The position numbers were made by a program, and so were the translations under genes. Under the pieces are notes generated by a model. It did not search any database. It had not been told where the DNA came from and saw only the letters and a list, made by a program, of their open reading frames with translations. From assembly GCF_001613205.1 (NCBI RefSeq), contig NZ_BDBX01000008.1, forward strand, positions 124,001 to 188,000: 64,000 nt of DNA. The letters are read 5' to 3'. This document shows, piece by piece, positions 52,436-61,036 of this stretch (its first letter is position 1; each line of letters opens with the position of its first letter). The stretch comes from Nocardia sienata NBRC 100364. GTDB taxonomy: Bacteria; Actinomycetota; Actinomycetes; Mycobacteriales; Mycobacteriaceae.

Positions 52436-53599
52436 ATGCGGGAAGCAGTGATCGCCGGCGCGGTACGCACACCGGTCGGCAAACGGAAGGGCGGCCTCTC
52501 GAGTGTGCACGCCGCCGACCTGTCCGCGGTGGTGCTGCGGGCCCTGGCCGAACGCACCGGCGTCGATCCGGCGCTGATCGACGATGTGATGTGGGGGTGC
52601 GTGTCCCAGGTCGGCGATCAGTCGAGCAATATCGGCCGCTACGCGGTACTGGCCGCCGGCTGGCCCGAATCCATCCCCGGCACCACGGTGAACCGGGCCT
52701 GCGGATCGAGTCAGCAGGCCTTGGATTTCGCGGCGCAGGCGGTGCTGTCGGGTCAGCAGGATCTGGTAGTGGCCGGCGGGGTCGAGGTGATGAGCCGGGT
52801 GCCGCTGGGCGCCGCCCGCGCGACCGGGCAGCCGTACGGCCCGGCGGTGCTGGCACGCTACGACGATTTCTCCTTCAACCAGGGGATCTCGGCCGAACTC
52901 ATCGCCCGGAAATGGGGTTTCGGCCGGACGGTGCTCGACGAATACTCCGCACGCTCGCACGAGCTTGCGGCCGCCGCCCAGGACCGGGGCGCGTTCGACG
53001 AGCAGATCGTCGCGGTCGACGCACCCGCCGGGGAGACCACCGAGGGTGGAAAGGTCACCGTCGACGAGGGGATCCGCCGCGGTACCACCGCCGAGAAGCT
53101 GGCGAATCTGAAACCGGCGTTCCAGGACGACGGCGTGATCCACGCGGGTAACTCCTCCCAAATCTCCGACGGCGCCGCGGCTCTGCTGGTCACCACTCCC
53201 GAGAAGGCCGCCGAACTCGGCCTGACCCCGCTCGTGCGCTACCGCGCGGGCGCGGTGGCGGGGGCCGACCCGGTGCTCATGCTCACCGGTCCCATCCCGG
53301 CGACCGAGAAAGTACTGCGCAGAACCGGGCTCACGGTGGCCGATATCGGAGTCTTCGAGGTGAACGAGGCGTTCGCGCCGGTCCCGCTGGCCTGGCAGGC
53401 CGAAACCGGTGCCGACCCGGAGCGGCTCAATCCGCTGGGTGGCGCCATCGCACTCGGGCATCCACTCGGCGGTTCGGGCGCGGTCCTCATGACCAGGATG
53501 ATTCATCACATGCGGGACCACGGGATCCGTTTCGGCCTGCAAACCATGTGCGAGGGCGGCGGCACCGCCAATGCCACCGTCGTCGAACTCGTCTCCTAG
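52436..53599 (+). CDS. Thiolase (acetyl-CoA acyltransferase family)
   Basis: A 387-residue thiolase: REAVIAGAVRTPVGKRKGGL, nucleophile Cys in TVNRACGSSQQALDFAAQAV (about residue 88), then FEVNEAFAPVPLAWQAETG (about 306), NPLGGAIALGHPLGGSGAVL and the second Cys in LQTMCEGGGTANATV. It would cleave a 3-ketoacyl-CoA. A second thiolase under operator copy 2 (21909) suggests two different chain lengths or branch structures. It begins directly after the hydratase stop. Confidence 0.9.
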   Translation: MREAVIAGAVRTPVGKRKGGLSSVHAADLSAVVLRALAERTGVDPALIDDVMWGCVSQVGDQSSNIGRYAVLAAGWPESIPGTTVNRACGSSQQALDFAAQAVLSGQQDLVVAGGVEVMSRVPLGAARATGQPYGPAVLARYDDFSFNQGISAELIARKWGFGRTVLDEYSARSHELAAAAQDRGAFDEQIVAVDAPAGETTEGGKVTVDEGIRRGTTAEKLANLKPAFQDDGVIHAGNSSQISDGAAALLVTTPEKAAELGLTPLVRYRAGAVAGADPVLMLTGPIPATEKVLRRTGLTVADIGVFEVNEAFAPVPLAWQAETGADPERLNPLGGAIALGHPLGGSGAVLMTRMIHHMRDHGIRFGLQTMCEGGGTANATVVELVS

Positions 53600-53606
53600 G
53601 AAGAAC

Positions 53607-54755
53607 ATGCGTCGCGATCTGTTCACCGCCGACCACGAAGCGTTCCGGGATCTGGTGCGCGAGTTCATCGAGAAGGAGGTGGTGCCCAGATACCCGGACT
53701 GGGAGAAGCAGGGGCAGATGCCCCGTGAGGTATTCCGGCGGCTCGGTGAACTCGGTCTGCTCGGTACCGCGATCCCGGAGGAGTACGGCGGGATGGGGGA
53801 CCGGGACTACCGGTACAACGTGGTGTTGCAGGAGGAGGCGCAGCGGGCGCTGGTGACGCTCGGTACCGTGCGCACCCAGCTCGACGTGATCCTGCCGTAC
53901 TTCCTCGAGTACGCCGACGCGGCGCAGCGGCAGCGGTGGTTCCCCGGGCTCGCCGATGGGAGCCTGCTCACCGCGATCGCCATGACCGAGCCGGGCACCG
54001 GGTCCGATCTCGCGGGTATCCGCACCACCGCGGTCCGCGACGGCGACGACTATGTGCTCAACGGGGCGAAAACCTTCATCACCGGCGGTCTGCTCGCCGA
54101 TCTGGTGATCGTGGTGGCCCGCACCGCGACCGATCCGGACAACCGGCGGGCGGGTCTGACCCTGCTGGTGGTGGAGGACGGGATGCCCGGCTTCGAGCGC
54201 GGCCGGGTGCTGGACAAGATGGGGTGCAAGGTGCAGGACACGGTGGAGTTGTCGTTCACCGATGTGCGGGTACCGGCGGCCAACCGGCTGGGGGAGGAAG
54301 GGGCCGCCTTCGGCTACCTCGGCCACAACCTGCCCCAGGAGCGGATGACGGTGGCGGTGGGGTCGGTGGCGCAGGCGCGGGCGGCGCTGCACGCCACGAT
54401 CGAATACGTCAAGGAACGCAAGGCATTCGGTACGCCGGTGGCGTCGTTCCAGAACACGAAATTCGAACTCGCCGCGATCTCCGCCGAGATCGAGGCCGGG
54501 CAGACGATGGTGGATCGCGCGGTGCGGGAGCTGGTGGACGGGCAGCTCTCCGGTGCCGACGCCGCCCGGGTGAAACTGTTCGCCACCGAGACCCAGGCCC
54601 GGGTCGTCGACCGGTGCCTGCAGTTGTTCGGCGGTTACGGCTACATGATGGAGTATCCGATCGCCCGGCTCTACACCGATGCCCGGGTCGCGCGGATCTA
54701 CGCCGGGACCAGCGAGGTCATGAAAATTATCATTGCCAAAGACCTCGGATTGTGA
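53607..54755 (+). CDS. Acyl-CoA dehydrogenase
   Basis: A 382-residue acyl-CoA dehydrogenase of the long-chain type: FRDLVREFIEKEVVPRYPDW, IAMTEPGTGSDLAGIRTTAV (about residue 130), VLNGAKTFITGGLLADLVIV, C-terminal LFGGYGYMMEYPIARLYTDA and RIYAGTSEVMKIIIAKDLG with the usual glutamate area. ATG 53607 follows TAGGAAGA. It is the last gene of the importer operon; the intergenic region after it contains an inverted repeat. Confidence 0.9.
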   Translation: MRRDLFTADHEAFRDLVREFIEKEVVPRYPDWEKQGQMPREVFRRLGELGLLGTAIPEEYGGMGDRDYRYNVVLQEEAQRALVTLGTVRTQLDVILPYFLEYADAAQRQRWFPGLADGSLLTAIAMTEPGTGSDLAGIRTTAVRDGDDYVLNGAKTFITGGLLADLVIVVARTATDPDNRRAGLTLLVVEDGMPGFERGRVLDKMGCKVQDTVELSFTDVRVPAANRLGEEGAAFGYLGHNLPQERMTVAVGSVAQARAALHATIEYVKERKAFGTPVASFQNTKFELAAISAEIEAGQTMVDRAVRELVDGQLSGADAARVKLFATETQARVVDRCLQLFGGYGYMMEYPIARLYTDARVARIYAGTSEVMKIIIAKDLGL

Positions 54756-54793
54756 TGCATAGCACACTTAATAATTCGATGAGACGTGCATCA
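54753..54793. repeat. Inverted repeat TGATGCA...TGCATCA
   Basis: Seven-base arms TGATGCA (54753-54759) and TGCATCA (54787-54793) enclose an A+T-rich 27-base loop (AGCACACTTAATAATTCG and on). It lies immediately after the last dehydrogenase gene and before the 54850 gene. It could be an operator or a weak terminator. Confidence 0.4.
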
Positions 54794-54849
54794 CATTCCG
54801 CCGTTCGATCCTACTGTTTCAGCAGTTGGTTTATCGAACGGAGTACCCG

Positions 54850-55479
54850 GTGATCGGTTCACGGGATGAACACAGTGCGGCTGATTGCCACCTGGACGCC
54901 GAAACCGTGGCCGGCGCGGGGCTACGTCCGGTCGACTTCATGCGCGCGCACGCCCGCCGCCACCCGCTGCGTCACCGGCTGGCGATCGTCGCGCCCAACA
55001 CCGTGGACGCGGTGCGGTACGCGGGCGGGTACATCTTCGACCGCATGATGGGCGGCTGGGAGGTGGTCGCCGTACTCACCGAACACGACGATGTGCGCCC
55101 GCTCGAGATCCTCGGCGCGACCGTCCTGGACCTCACCACCGCCATGTCCTCGCCCGTACACGACACCTGGCCGGAGAGCGTGCTGCTGGCGCCGGACATC
55201 TTCGTCTCGAACGAATGGGTGCGCAGAGGCGCCATCGACTGTCTGGACAAGGGGCTGGCCGAACTCGCGGTCTGGGGCGACGAACTGCCCGCCGAACTGG
55301 CGTGCCGGGTCCTGTCCGCCCATCACCCCCTCAGCTCCGCCGCCCGGGCATTCAAACGATGTGCCCTCGGGGCGGCCGGGATACCGGAACAGGCCCGCGA
55401 GGATATCGAGGTCTTCCACAGCGGTGAGGTCCTGCTGGCCGATCTGCGCGGCCGCCAGGCCCTGGTCCGCGCGGTCTGA
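54850..55479 (+). CDS. Conserved hypothetical protein
   Basis: A 209-residue soluble protein without a family I can name. Features are LRPVDFMRAHARRHPLRHRL, VRYAGGYIFDRMMGGWEVVA, LTEHDDVRPLEILGATVLDL and SVLLAPDIFVSNEWVRRGAI, an alpha/beta pattern ending with a helical tail. GTG 54850 with CGGAG upstream is preferred over a TTG at 54826. The promoter region carries the TGATGCA inverted repeat. It is separate from the importer operon. Confidence 0.65.
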   Translation: MIGSRDEHSAADCHLDAETVAGAGLRPVDFMRAHARRHPLRHRLAIVAPNTVDAVRYAGGYIFDRMMGGWEVVAVLTEHDDVRPLEILGATVLDLTTAMSSPVHDTWPESVLLAPDIFVSNEWVRRGAIDCLDKGLAELAVWGDELPAELACRVLSAHHPLSSAARAFKRCALGAAGIPEQAREDIEVFHSGEVLLADLRGRQALVRAV

Positions 55480-55508
55480 ACCGTGCGGACCGGGTCGAGC
55501 GCCGCGAT

Positions 55509-56369
55509 TCAGGAACGACCGCCGAGGAAGCGTTCGGCGAATTCGGAGAGCTCGTCGCGTTGTTCGGCCGGGTCGGTGGCCGTAGCGCTCACCACGACCC
55601 GGGTCACCCCCTGAGCGGTGAAGGCCGCCAATCGCTCGTCGGTCATATCCAGCCCGCTCCACCGGGTGTACTCGAGTGCATCGGGATCGCGTCCCGCCTC
55701 CGCCGCGGTCGCCCGGGCCAGTTCCCACTGCGCCGCGCGCTCGTCGGGGAGCAGCGCCCCACCCGCGAAATACCCGTCGCCGCGCAGCCCGGCCCGGCGC
55801 GCGGCGGCCGCGCTCGAACCGCCGATGTGCACGGGCAAGGTGCGGGATCCGTGCGGCTTGGGGAACTGGACCAGGTTCTCGAAGTCGAAGAATTCGCCGT
55901 GGTAGCTCACCCCCTCCTCGCCACCGGACCACAGCAACCGCAGCACGTCGATCGCCTCGTCGGCCCGTCGCCCACGGGTGCGGAAATCGACACCGGCGGC
56001 GGCCGCCTCGGCCGGCAGTGTGCCCAGCCCGACGGACAACAGCCGCATCCGCCCCTTCGACAGCACATCGATCGTCGCCAGCTGCTTGGCCAGCACGACC
56101 GGATGCCGGTAGGGCAGCAGCAGGACTCCGGTCCCGAGCAGTAGCCGGTCGGTGACCGCGGCGACGAAGGCGAGCGTGTCCAGCGGGTCGGTGAAGGGCA
56201 GACCGGGCGGTACCTCGAAATTGTGCAGTGTCGCTCCGGGATACAGAACCAGATGTTCGGGTAGGTACAGCCCTTCGAACCCACAGGCCTCGGCGTGCCG
56301 CGCGTAGGCGGCGAGGCGATCCGGATCCGCGCCGAAATGTGCGGTGCTGTAACTGACTGCGAACTTCAT
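55509..56369 (-). CDS. LLM-class, probably F420-dependent oxidoreductase
   Basis: A 286-residue luciferase-like (bacterial luciferase TIM-barrel) oxidoreductase of the F420-dependent actinobacterial type: KFAVSYSTAHFGADPDRLAA, GFEGLYLPEHLVLYPGATLH, TDRLLLGTGVLLLPYRHPVV, LSKGRMRLLSVGLGTLPAEA and HGEFFDFENLVQFPKPHGSR. It probably oxidises or reduces a small alcohol or carbonyl with coenzyme F420; FMN use is possible. It is monocistronic on the minus strand, and no substrate clue is given by the neighbours. Confidence 0.85.
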   Translation of the reverse strand: MKFAVSYSTAHFGADPDRLAAYARHAEACGFEGLYLPEHLVLYPGATLHNFEVPPGLPFTDPLDTLAFVAAVTDRLLLGTGVLLLPYRHPVVLAKQLATIDVLSKGRMRLLSVGLGTLPAEAAAAGVDFRTRGRRADEAIDVLRLLWSGGEEGVSYHGEFFDFENLVQFPKPHGSRTLPVHIGGSSAAAARRAGLRGDGYFAGGALLPDERAAQWELARATAAEAGRDPDALEYTRWSGLDMTDERLAAFTAQGVTRVVVSATATDPAEQRDELSEFAERFLGGRS

Positions 56370-56564
56370 CGTGTTCCTTCCGATGCCCGTGTCGTGGGCC
56401 GACGCCCCACGCGCGGTTCCCGCGACGTCGCCTGGCCGACGACCTCAGCGGATGAACTGTCCGGTTGCCGCCAAAATTCCTGCCCCGCTTCCTGTTGGGA
56501 CGGAAATCCCGCGGTGCCGTCGTGGCCGTGGACCCGGTGACTCGACCGGCCGTAGGTTGTCCAC

Positions 56565-57200
56565 GTGATCGGCGAGTGTGTTGCCGACAGAGTCCGCCGG
56601 CCCGGGCTGCCTCGCCCGCGGCCTCGACCATCGCCTCCGCGGGATCCGCGGATACCCCGGTGCGCGAGGGGCACCGACGAGAGGAAACGGGGCCGACCGG
56701 CCCTGGCTTTCGGGGCGACGGCCAGCCTGCCGGCGTCGGGAACGGACGCGACCGCGGCGGTCGCCGAGGAATTTCTCGAGCACGAACGCCGCCGCGACGT
56801 CTGGGAGACGAACCGTGACGATGATCGACGACGAACGGCCCCGCACGACCCGGCCGCGAAGCCGTTGCCTGCCGATGCCGGAAACGAACCTCCGACGACC
56901 GAGGGCGTCACCTTCGTCGATGCCATCGAACTCCCCGCCGAGCGGATCGACGAATTCGTCCGCCAGTGGCGTGACCGTGCCGCGCACATGCGCACAGCGC
57001 CGGGCTTCCGTGACGTCCGCCTGCACCGGGCGATACTTCCCGACGCGCGCTTCCAACTCGTCAATATCGCGCATTGGGACAATGCCGAAGCATGCGAGGC
57101 AGCCGGTCCGAATCCCGCCGTCGTCGCCTCGGTCGACGAAGCGCGAGCCATCGCAACCGCCCACCCGGCACTCTATCGAGTAGTCGCCGAATACCATTGA
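56565..57200 (+). CDS. Antibiotic-biosynthesis-monooxygenase-fold protein
   Basis: The C-terminal 95 residues (from about 56910) form a dimeric alpha/beta-barrel monooxygenase-type domain: TFVDAIELPAERIDEFVRQW, RDRAAHMRTAPGFRDVRLHR, FQLVNIAHWDNAEACEAA and a final YRVVAEYH. Such proteins oxidise quinones or degrade heme, or are of unknown function. The 115 residues before it (56565 to about 56905) are Arg/Pro-rich and unlike a domain, so the real start may be an internal TTG near 56865, or the gene may be a fusion with frameshifted DNA. Confidence 0.6.
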   Translation: MIGECVADRVRRPGLPRPRPRPSPPRDPRIPRCARGTDERKRGRPALAFGATASLPASGTDATAAVAEEFLEHERRRDVWETNRDDDRRRTAPHDPAAKPLPADAGNEPPTTEGVTFVDAIELPAERIDEFVRQWRDRAAHMRTAPGFRDVRLHRAILPDARFQLVNIAHWDNAEACEAAGPNPAVVASVDEARAIATAHPALYRVVAEYH

Positions 57201-57262
57201 CGGGCAACATAATGCGGAGAGGCGTAATCGCGCTCACCGAACCGGAAAGCGTCAGTGCCTAT

Positions 57263-57595
57263 TCAGGCGAAGCGTTCCCACGCTGATTGCCGACGCATGC
57301 CCAATGCGTCTCCGACCCGCTCCCACGACATTCCGCGTCGGCGAGCCTCCGCCACCCACGCGCGCAGATCGTCGTCGACCTGATGGCGGATCGCCTCGAT
57401 CCGTGGCAGATGGGCCAGCAATGCCTCGTCGTCGACTCCTTCCCAGACCGGAGTAGTTCGCTTCGGCCCGGCGGGCTTGTTCTCGATGATCGAGGCGCTC
57501 AACGCCACGCAGTCGTTGCAGATGTAGACACCGGCTCCGGCGACCAGGGTCTCGACATCGTCGGCGGACCGGTTGCAGAAAGAACAGCGGTTCAT
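57263..57595 (-). CDS. ClpX-type zinc-finger protein with C-terminal HTH
   Basis: A 110-residue protein. Residues 1-40 make a C4 zinc finger of the ClpX N-terminal kind (NRCSFCNRSADDVETLVAG, then GVYICNDCVAL). The C-terminus is a short helix-turn-helix-like motif, SWERVGDALGMRRQSAWERF, found in many small actinobacterial proteins. It has no ClpX AAA+ part, so it is probably a DNA-binding or adaptor protein. Two palindromes begin 12 bases upstream of its start, so it may regulate itself. Confidence 0.75.
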   Translation of the reverse strand: MNRCSFCNRSADDVETLVAGAGVYICNDCVALSASIIENKPAGPKRTTPVWEGVDDEALLAHLPRIEAIRHQVDDDLRAWVAEARRRGMSWERVGDALGMRRQSAWERFA

Positions 57596-57606
57596 GACAC
57601 CTCCTC

Positions 57607-57652
57607 TGTCAGGGCAGTCCTGACATCGTATCCTCGTCAGGAGAATCCTGAC
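57607..57652. promoter_or_regulatory. Two palindromes before the zinc-finger gene
   Basis: TGTCAGG-N5-CCTGACA (57607-57625) and GTCAGG-N5-CCTGAC (57636-57652) share the same arms and are centred 28 bases apart. Two similar sites in front of a small HTH gene suggest an operator bound by two dimers, most simply by the gene's own product. Confidence 0.65.
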
Positions 57653-57779
57653 AAGGCGTGTCCGTCACCGGGATCGAGCTGCCTTGCCGAGTCGGGCGGC
57701 TGTGTCGGGGTTCCCCCGGTGGATTCCGGCGACCCCATCGCCACCGGGAGTCAGGAGCCGAGTCGAGAAACGCGCGACG

Positions 57780-58157
57780 CTATTCAGGGCGTCGGCACAC
57801 GGCTTCGACGTTGTTGCCGTCGGGGTCTCGCACGAACGCGCCGTAGTACGCGGGGTGGTACTCCGGCCAGAGCCGGGGCCGGTGCAGAACTTCCGCGCCG
57901 GTGTCCACCGCCGCGTGGAAGAAGGCGCGTACCGCCGCTCGGCTCGGTGCGGTGAAAGCGATATGCGATTCACGGAACCCGGCTCCGGCAGGCAGCGGTC
58001 CCAGCCAGAAGGAGGGTTGGGGTGGGTTCGTACTCCCGTAGCCGATGACTTCGTCGAAGTCGATCACCCGGGTCCCTCCCAAGGGGGCGAGTATTCGATC
58101 GTAGAAGGCGGCACTGGCCGCGATATCAGCACATTGCACCGCGAGATGATCGAGCAT
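57780..58157 (-). CDS. VOC (glyoxalase-like) protein, single module
   Basis: A 125-residue vicinal-oxygen-chelate protein: LDHLAVQCADIAASAAFYDR (the usual first strand and helix), YGSTNPPQPSFWLGPLPAG, HIAFTAPSRAAVRAFFHAAV and the C-terminal YGAFVRDPDGNNVEAVC. Metal-ligand positions (His in DHLAV, His in ESHIAF, Glu near the end) are present, so an enzyme is possible. It acts as a dimer in this family. Substrate unknown; there are no informative neighbours. Confidence 0.8.
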   Translation of the reverse strand: MLDHLAVQCADIAASAAFYDRILAPLGGTRVIDFDEVIGYGSTNPPQPSFWLGPLPAGAGFRESHIAFTAPSRAAVRAFFHAAVDTGAEVLHRPRLWPEYHPAYYGAFVRDPDGNNVEAVCRRPE

Positions 58158-58520
58158 CCCGGCACCTCCATCGTAGAAAACTGTTTCGGATGTCCGTGAT
58201 CCGTCCCGTTGGACAGAACTTCAATCGACGAATATCGCGTGCGTAGCGGAGTTCGGCCGGGCGCCGCGTCCCTACCGGGTCTCCCGCGTCCGAATCGGGC
58301 TCGTCGTCATGCTTCCGACCGTAACCGTGGATAGGTCGGATGCTGTCCGCAATCGAGGTGGTGCCCGCCCTCGCCAACCGATCCCGCGGCCCGTTCTCCC
58401 CGGCCTCGCGCTGGGACTTCTCCGAACCATCCGTCGGCCGCGGCTACTGGGCGCCGACGCCGTCTGTGATCGCCGTCCACCTCGACCCCGGTGGATCCTT
58501 CGTGACTGCGGCGGGCGGTC

Positions 58521-58928
58521 TCACGGGGAATGTGAGCCGTGGTCCCGCCGCTGTGCCGACCGCGCTCGACCGGTGCGGTCGGTTGCCGTGGTGGTACCCA
58601 TGGCGGCGATTGCCGGCAGAATCGCGGCCTGGCCTTCGGCGACAGCGATGTCGTAGATCGATGCCCCACCCCACACCCGGCCGAGGTCGCCGGCGTCGAC
58701 GATCGCGAACCCGATCGCCTCGCCACGCATTCGAGCTGCTGCTTCTTCTCCTGCTGACCAGCTCAGCTGGTGTTGTTCGGTGAAAGGCTCGCTCGATCCC
58801 CAGGAGAACCGCTGGCACAGGGGGTCGGAGAAGCCGGCGAATCTCTGCGCGTGGTCGCTCGGGCGCCAGGCGCGCAGGGTCACGACTCCGTCGGTGAGTT
58901 CAGGATCGGGAAACAGCAACTCGGGCAT
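58521..58928 (-). pseudogene. GNAT-type acetyltransferase, N-terminal fragment
   Basis: The start reads like an actinobacterial GNAT acetyltransferase: PDPELTDGVVTLRAWRPSDH, CQRFSWGSSEPFTEQHQLSW, IGFAIVDAGDLGRVWGGASI, YDIAVAEGQAAI. After that the frame turns into Thr/Arg/Ser-rich sequence and the acetyl-CoA-binding motif (R/QxxGxG/A) is missing. Traces of more coding-like sequence lie in other frames down to about 58310. It is most likely an inactivated gene with a deletion or frameshift after residue about 95. Confidence 0.6.
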
Positions 58929-59034
58929 GGACGAAAACTACGAGACGATCCGCGAGGGCGTCGCTTCGATTTCTGGCCTGGTAGGCCGGGAATTAGCCAC
59001 ATGATGTGATGTGCACCACTCGACTGGACGTCAA

Positions 59035-59075
59035 AAGCTAATTATATTAGCTTTTTAGCTATCAGTGATAGCTAA
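59035..59075. promoter_or_regulatory. Two adjacent palindromes, probable TetR operator
   Basis: AAGCTAAT-TAT-ATTAGCTT (59035-59053) and TTAGCTATC-N3-GATAGCTAA (59055-59075) are perfect inverted repeats that share the AGCTA half-site. They end 10 bases before the hydrolase start. The next gene but one is a TetR regulator, so autoregulated control is likely. Confidence 0.7.
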
Positions 59076-59085
59076 GGAGATCGGC

Positions 59086-59883
59086 ATGACCACTCAGCAA
59101 CTCTCGCTTCCCGACGGCACCATCGCCTACGAGCTCACCGGCCCCTCCGATGGACCTCTGGTGGTGTGCGTTCCCGGCGTCGGCGTCAACCGTGCCGATT
59201 TCCGATTCGTGGCCCCGGCGCTGGCCGAAGCCGGAAACCGGGTGGCGGTCATGGATATCCGGGGTCACGGCGACTCCAGCGCCGGCTGGCCGCGGTACGA
59301 TCCCACCGCCGTCGGCCACGACATCGCCGCCGTGATCCGTCACCTCGGCGGGCCGGCCGTGATCGTTGGCCACTCGTTCGCGGCGAAGTCTGCCGGGCAG
59401 GTCGCCGTCCGCGAACCCGAGTTGGTGCGCGGCCTGGTGCTCGTGGGTGCCGCGGTGCGGCACGAGAAGCCCGGCTTCCTCATGGGGCTGGCCGCCAAAC
59501 TCGTCACCGGTAATGCTTCGCTGTGGACGATGTTCCTCAAGACGCTGTACCCGGGCACCAAGCCCGCCGACTTCGCCGAATATCTCGCCGCGAACAAGGC
59601 GATGCTGCGCCGCAAGGGACACCTCGCAGCCTTGAGCGCCCTGACCGATTCGCTGCCCGCCGACCCTGCCCTGGACCTGTCGGACATCACCGCCCCGACC
59701 TTGATCGTCATGGGCACCAAGGACGGCGACCTCGCCGACCCGGTCGCCGAGGCGCAACGGATCGCGAACGAGGTCTCCGGACCGTCGCGGGTCGCGATGG
59801 CGGACGGCTCGGGGCACTACCCGCACGCCGACAACCCGGAGTTCACCGCGCACGCCGTCGCGACGTTCCTGAAGGAATTGTGA
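59086..59883 (+). CDS. Alpha/beta hydrolase
   Basis: A 265-residue alpha/beta-hydrolase: VVCVPGVGVNRADFRFVAPA (oxyanion segment), VAVMDIRGHGDSS (about residue 63), nucleophile elbow VIVGHSFAAKSAGQVA (Ser about 103; the elbow reads GHSFA rather than GHSxG), catalytic Asp near MGTKDGDLADP and His in DGSGHYPHADNPE. ATG 59086 has AAGGAGA upstream and begins ten bases after a double palindrome. Its stop overlaps the TetR start, so the pair is one regulated unit. Substrate unknown. Confidence 0.85.
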   Translation: MTTQQLSLPDGTIAYELTGPSDGPLVVCVPGVGVNRADFRFVAPALAEAGNRVAVMDIRGHGDSSAGWPRYDPTAVGHDIAAVIRHLGGPAVIVGHSFAAKSAGQVAVREPELVRGLVLVGAAVRHEKPGFLMGLAAKLVTGNASLWTMFLKTLYPGTKPADFAEYLAANKAMLRRKGHLAALSALTDSLPADPALDLSDITAPTLIVMGTKDGDLADPVAEAQRIANEVSGPSRVAMADGSGHYPHADNPEFTAHAVATFLKEL

Positions 59884-60440
59884 TGCCACGTGCCGGACTC
59901 TCTCCCACCGCGGTGGTGGACGTCGCCGTCGCCGTCGTCGACGAAGGCGGACCCCGCGCCCTGACCCTCGCCGCGGTGGCCACCCGCGCCGAGGTGGCCA
60001 CCCCCTCGCTGTACAAGCACGTCAAGAACCTGGACGAACTGGTGGACCTCGTCGGCGTGCGCGTCCTCGATGAACTCACCGAACAGGTGACCCGCTCGGT
60101 GATCGGGCTCGGCGGCTCCGAAGCGGTGGGTGCTCTGTTGCGCGCCTACCGCGACTACGCGGTGGAACACCCCCACCGGTACGCGATGCTGCCCCAGAAC
60201 CCGCGCGAGACACCAGGCTGGGACACCGCCAGCCACCGCCTGATGGACACCATCTTCGCTGTCCTGACCGGCTGCGGCGTCACCGGCGCAGACGCGGTAC
60301 ACATCACCCGCTGCATCCGCGCCGCCGGGCACGGCTTCGCCACCCTGGAATCCCAAGGAGGCTTCCAGCTCGCCGAAGACATCGAGACATCCTTCGCCAC
60401 CCTGACCCACATGGTGCTCAGCGCCCTGCCGTCACGGTGA
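59883..60440 (+). CDS. TetR/AcrR family regulator (WHG-domain type)
   Basis: A 185-residue regulator with HTH at about residues 20-55 (RALTLAAVATRAEVATPSLY, KHVKNLDELVDLVGV) and a helical ligand domain (AVGALLRAYRDYAVEHPHRY, ITRCIRAAGHGFATLESQGG) of the TetR_C WHG type. It overlaps the hydrolase stop by one base (TGATG). It should bind the two palindromes at 59035-59075 and be released by the hydrolase's substrate or product. Confidence 0.82.
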   Translation: MPRAGLSPTAVVDVAVAVVDEGGPRALTLAAVATRAEVATPSLYKHVKNLDELVDLVGVRVLDELTEQVTRSVIGLGGSEAVGALLRAYRDYAVEHPHRYAMLPQNPRETPGWDTASHRLMDTIFAVLTGCGVTGADAVHITRCIRAAGHGFATLESQGGFQLAEDIETSFATLTHMVLSALPSR

Positions 60441-60541
60441 ATCCGAAACTGCGGCGATCGCCACCGGGGTAGCCCACCCTCAATGTTCAGAAATCAATAC
60501 GTTCTTGGACAGTGGTGAGTTACATCGTCACTGATGAGTGA

Positions 60542-60820
60542 TGTCTTCAGGCTCCCACCACCGATTCGGTCGGCTACCGCCGGCACACCCTGTGGCTGTC
60601 ACCCGAGGAGGTCACCTCACTCATCGGCGACCTCCGGGCCGCGATACTCCCTCATCTGCACAACATCCCAACCGCCGAACGTGCCCAATACCCGCTGAGT
60701 CCCGTCCTCTTCCCGATCGGCCGACACGACACCGAAACCACCGACACCACACATCCCGAACAAGGCGAAACCCGAGCACGCAGGATCCCCTCGCCCCCGA
60801 ACCCTGCCCGCCGATCATGA
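60542..60820 (+). pseudogene. ArsR/winged-helix regulator, C-terminal fragment
   Basis: The frame from 60542 to the TGA at 60818-60820 reads VGYRRHTLWLSPEEVTSLIG, DLRAAILPHLHNIPTAERAQ and YPLSPVLFPIG. This matches the C-terminal half of winged-helix ArsR-type (HTH_20) proteins of actinomycetes as I remember them. The N-terminal DNA-binding part is absent, and a TGA lies directly upstream. It is probably a remnant. The surrounding DNA (60441-61036) holds no other clear gene; a 49-codon minus-strand frame, 60854-61003, is of doubtful meaning. Confidence 0.45.
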
Positions 60821-61036
60821 CTACAGCAGGCCCCAACGGGCGTGCGCGCCAACCTATCGGCCGGGCGAGACCATTTTCCGTTTCCGACCGGCTGCCCCAA
60901 GGATGCGCTCGGTTTCACCCCGCATAGTCTCGGAAGCCGAGCAGGCCTTGTTCGGTTCGTACAGCGCTCGGTGGTTTTCGTCGATGTCACCGAGTTCGGC
61001 CATGGTGGTGAAACCGGTGCCTCCGATACCTGGTCG

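Noticed and set aside
60854..61003. A 49-codon minus-strand frame (MAELGDIDENHRALYEPNKA)
   Set aside because: The composition is plausible, but there is no ribosome site, family or conservation evidence.
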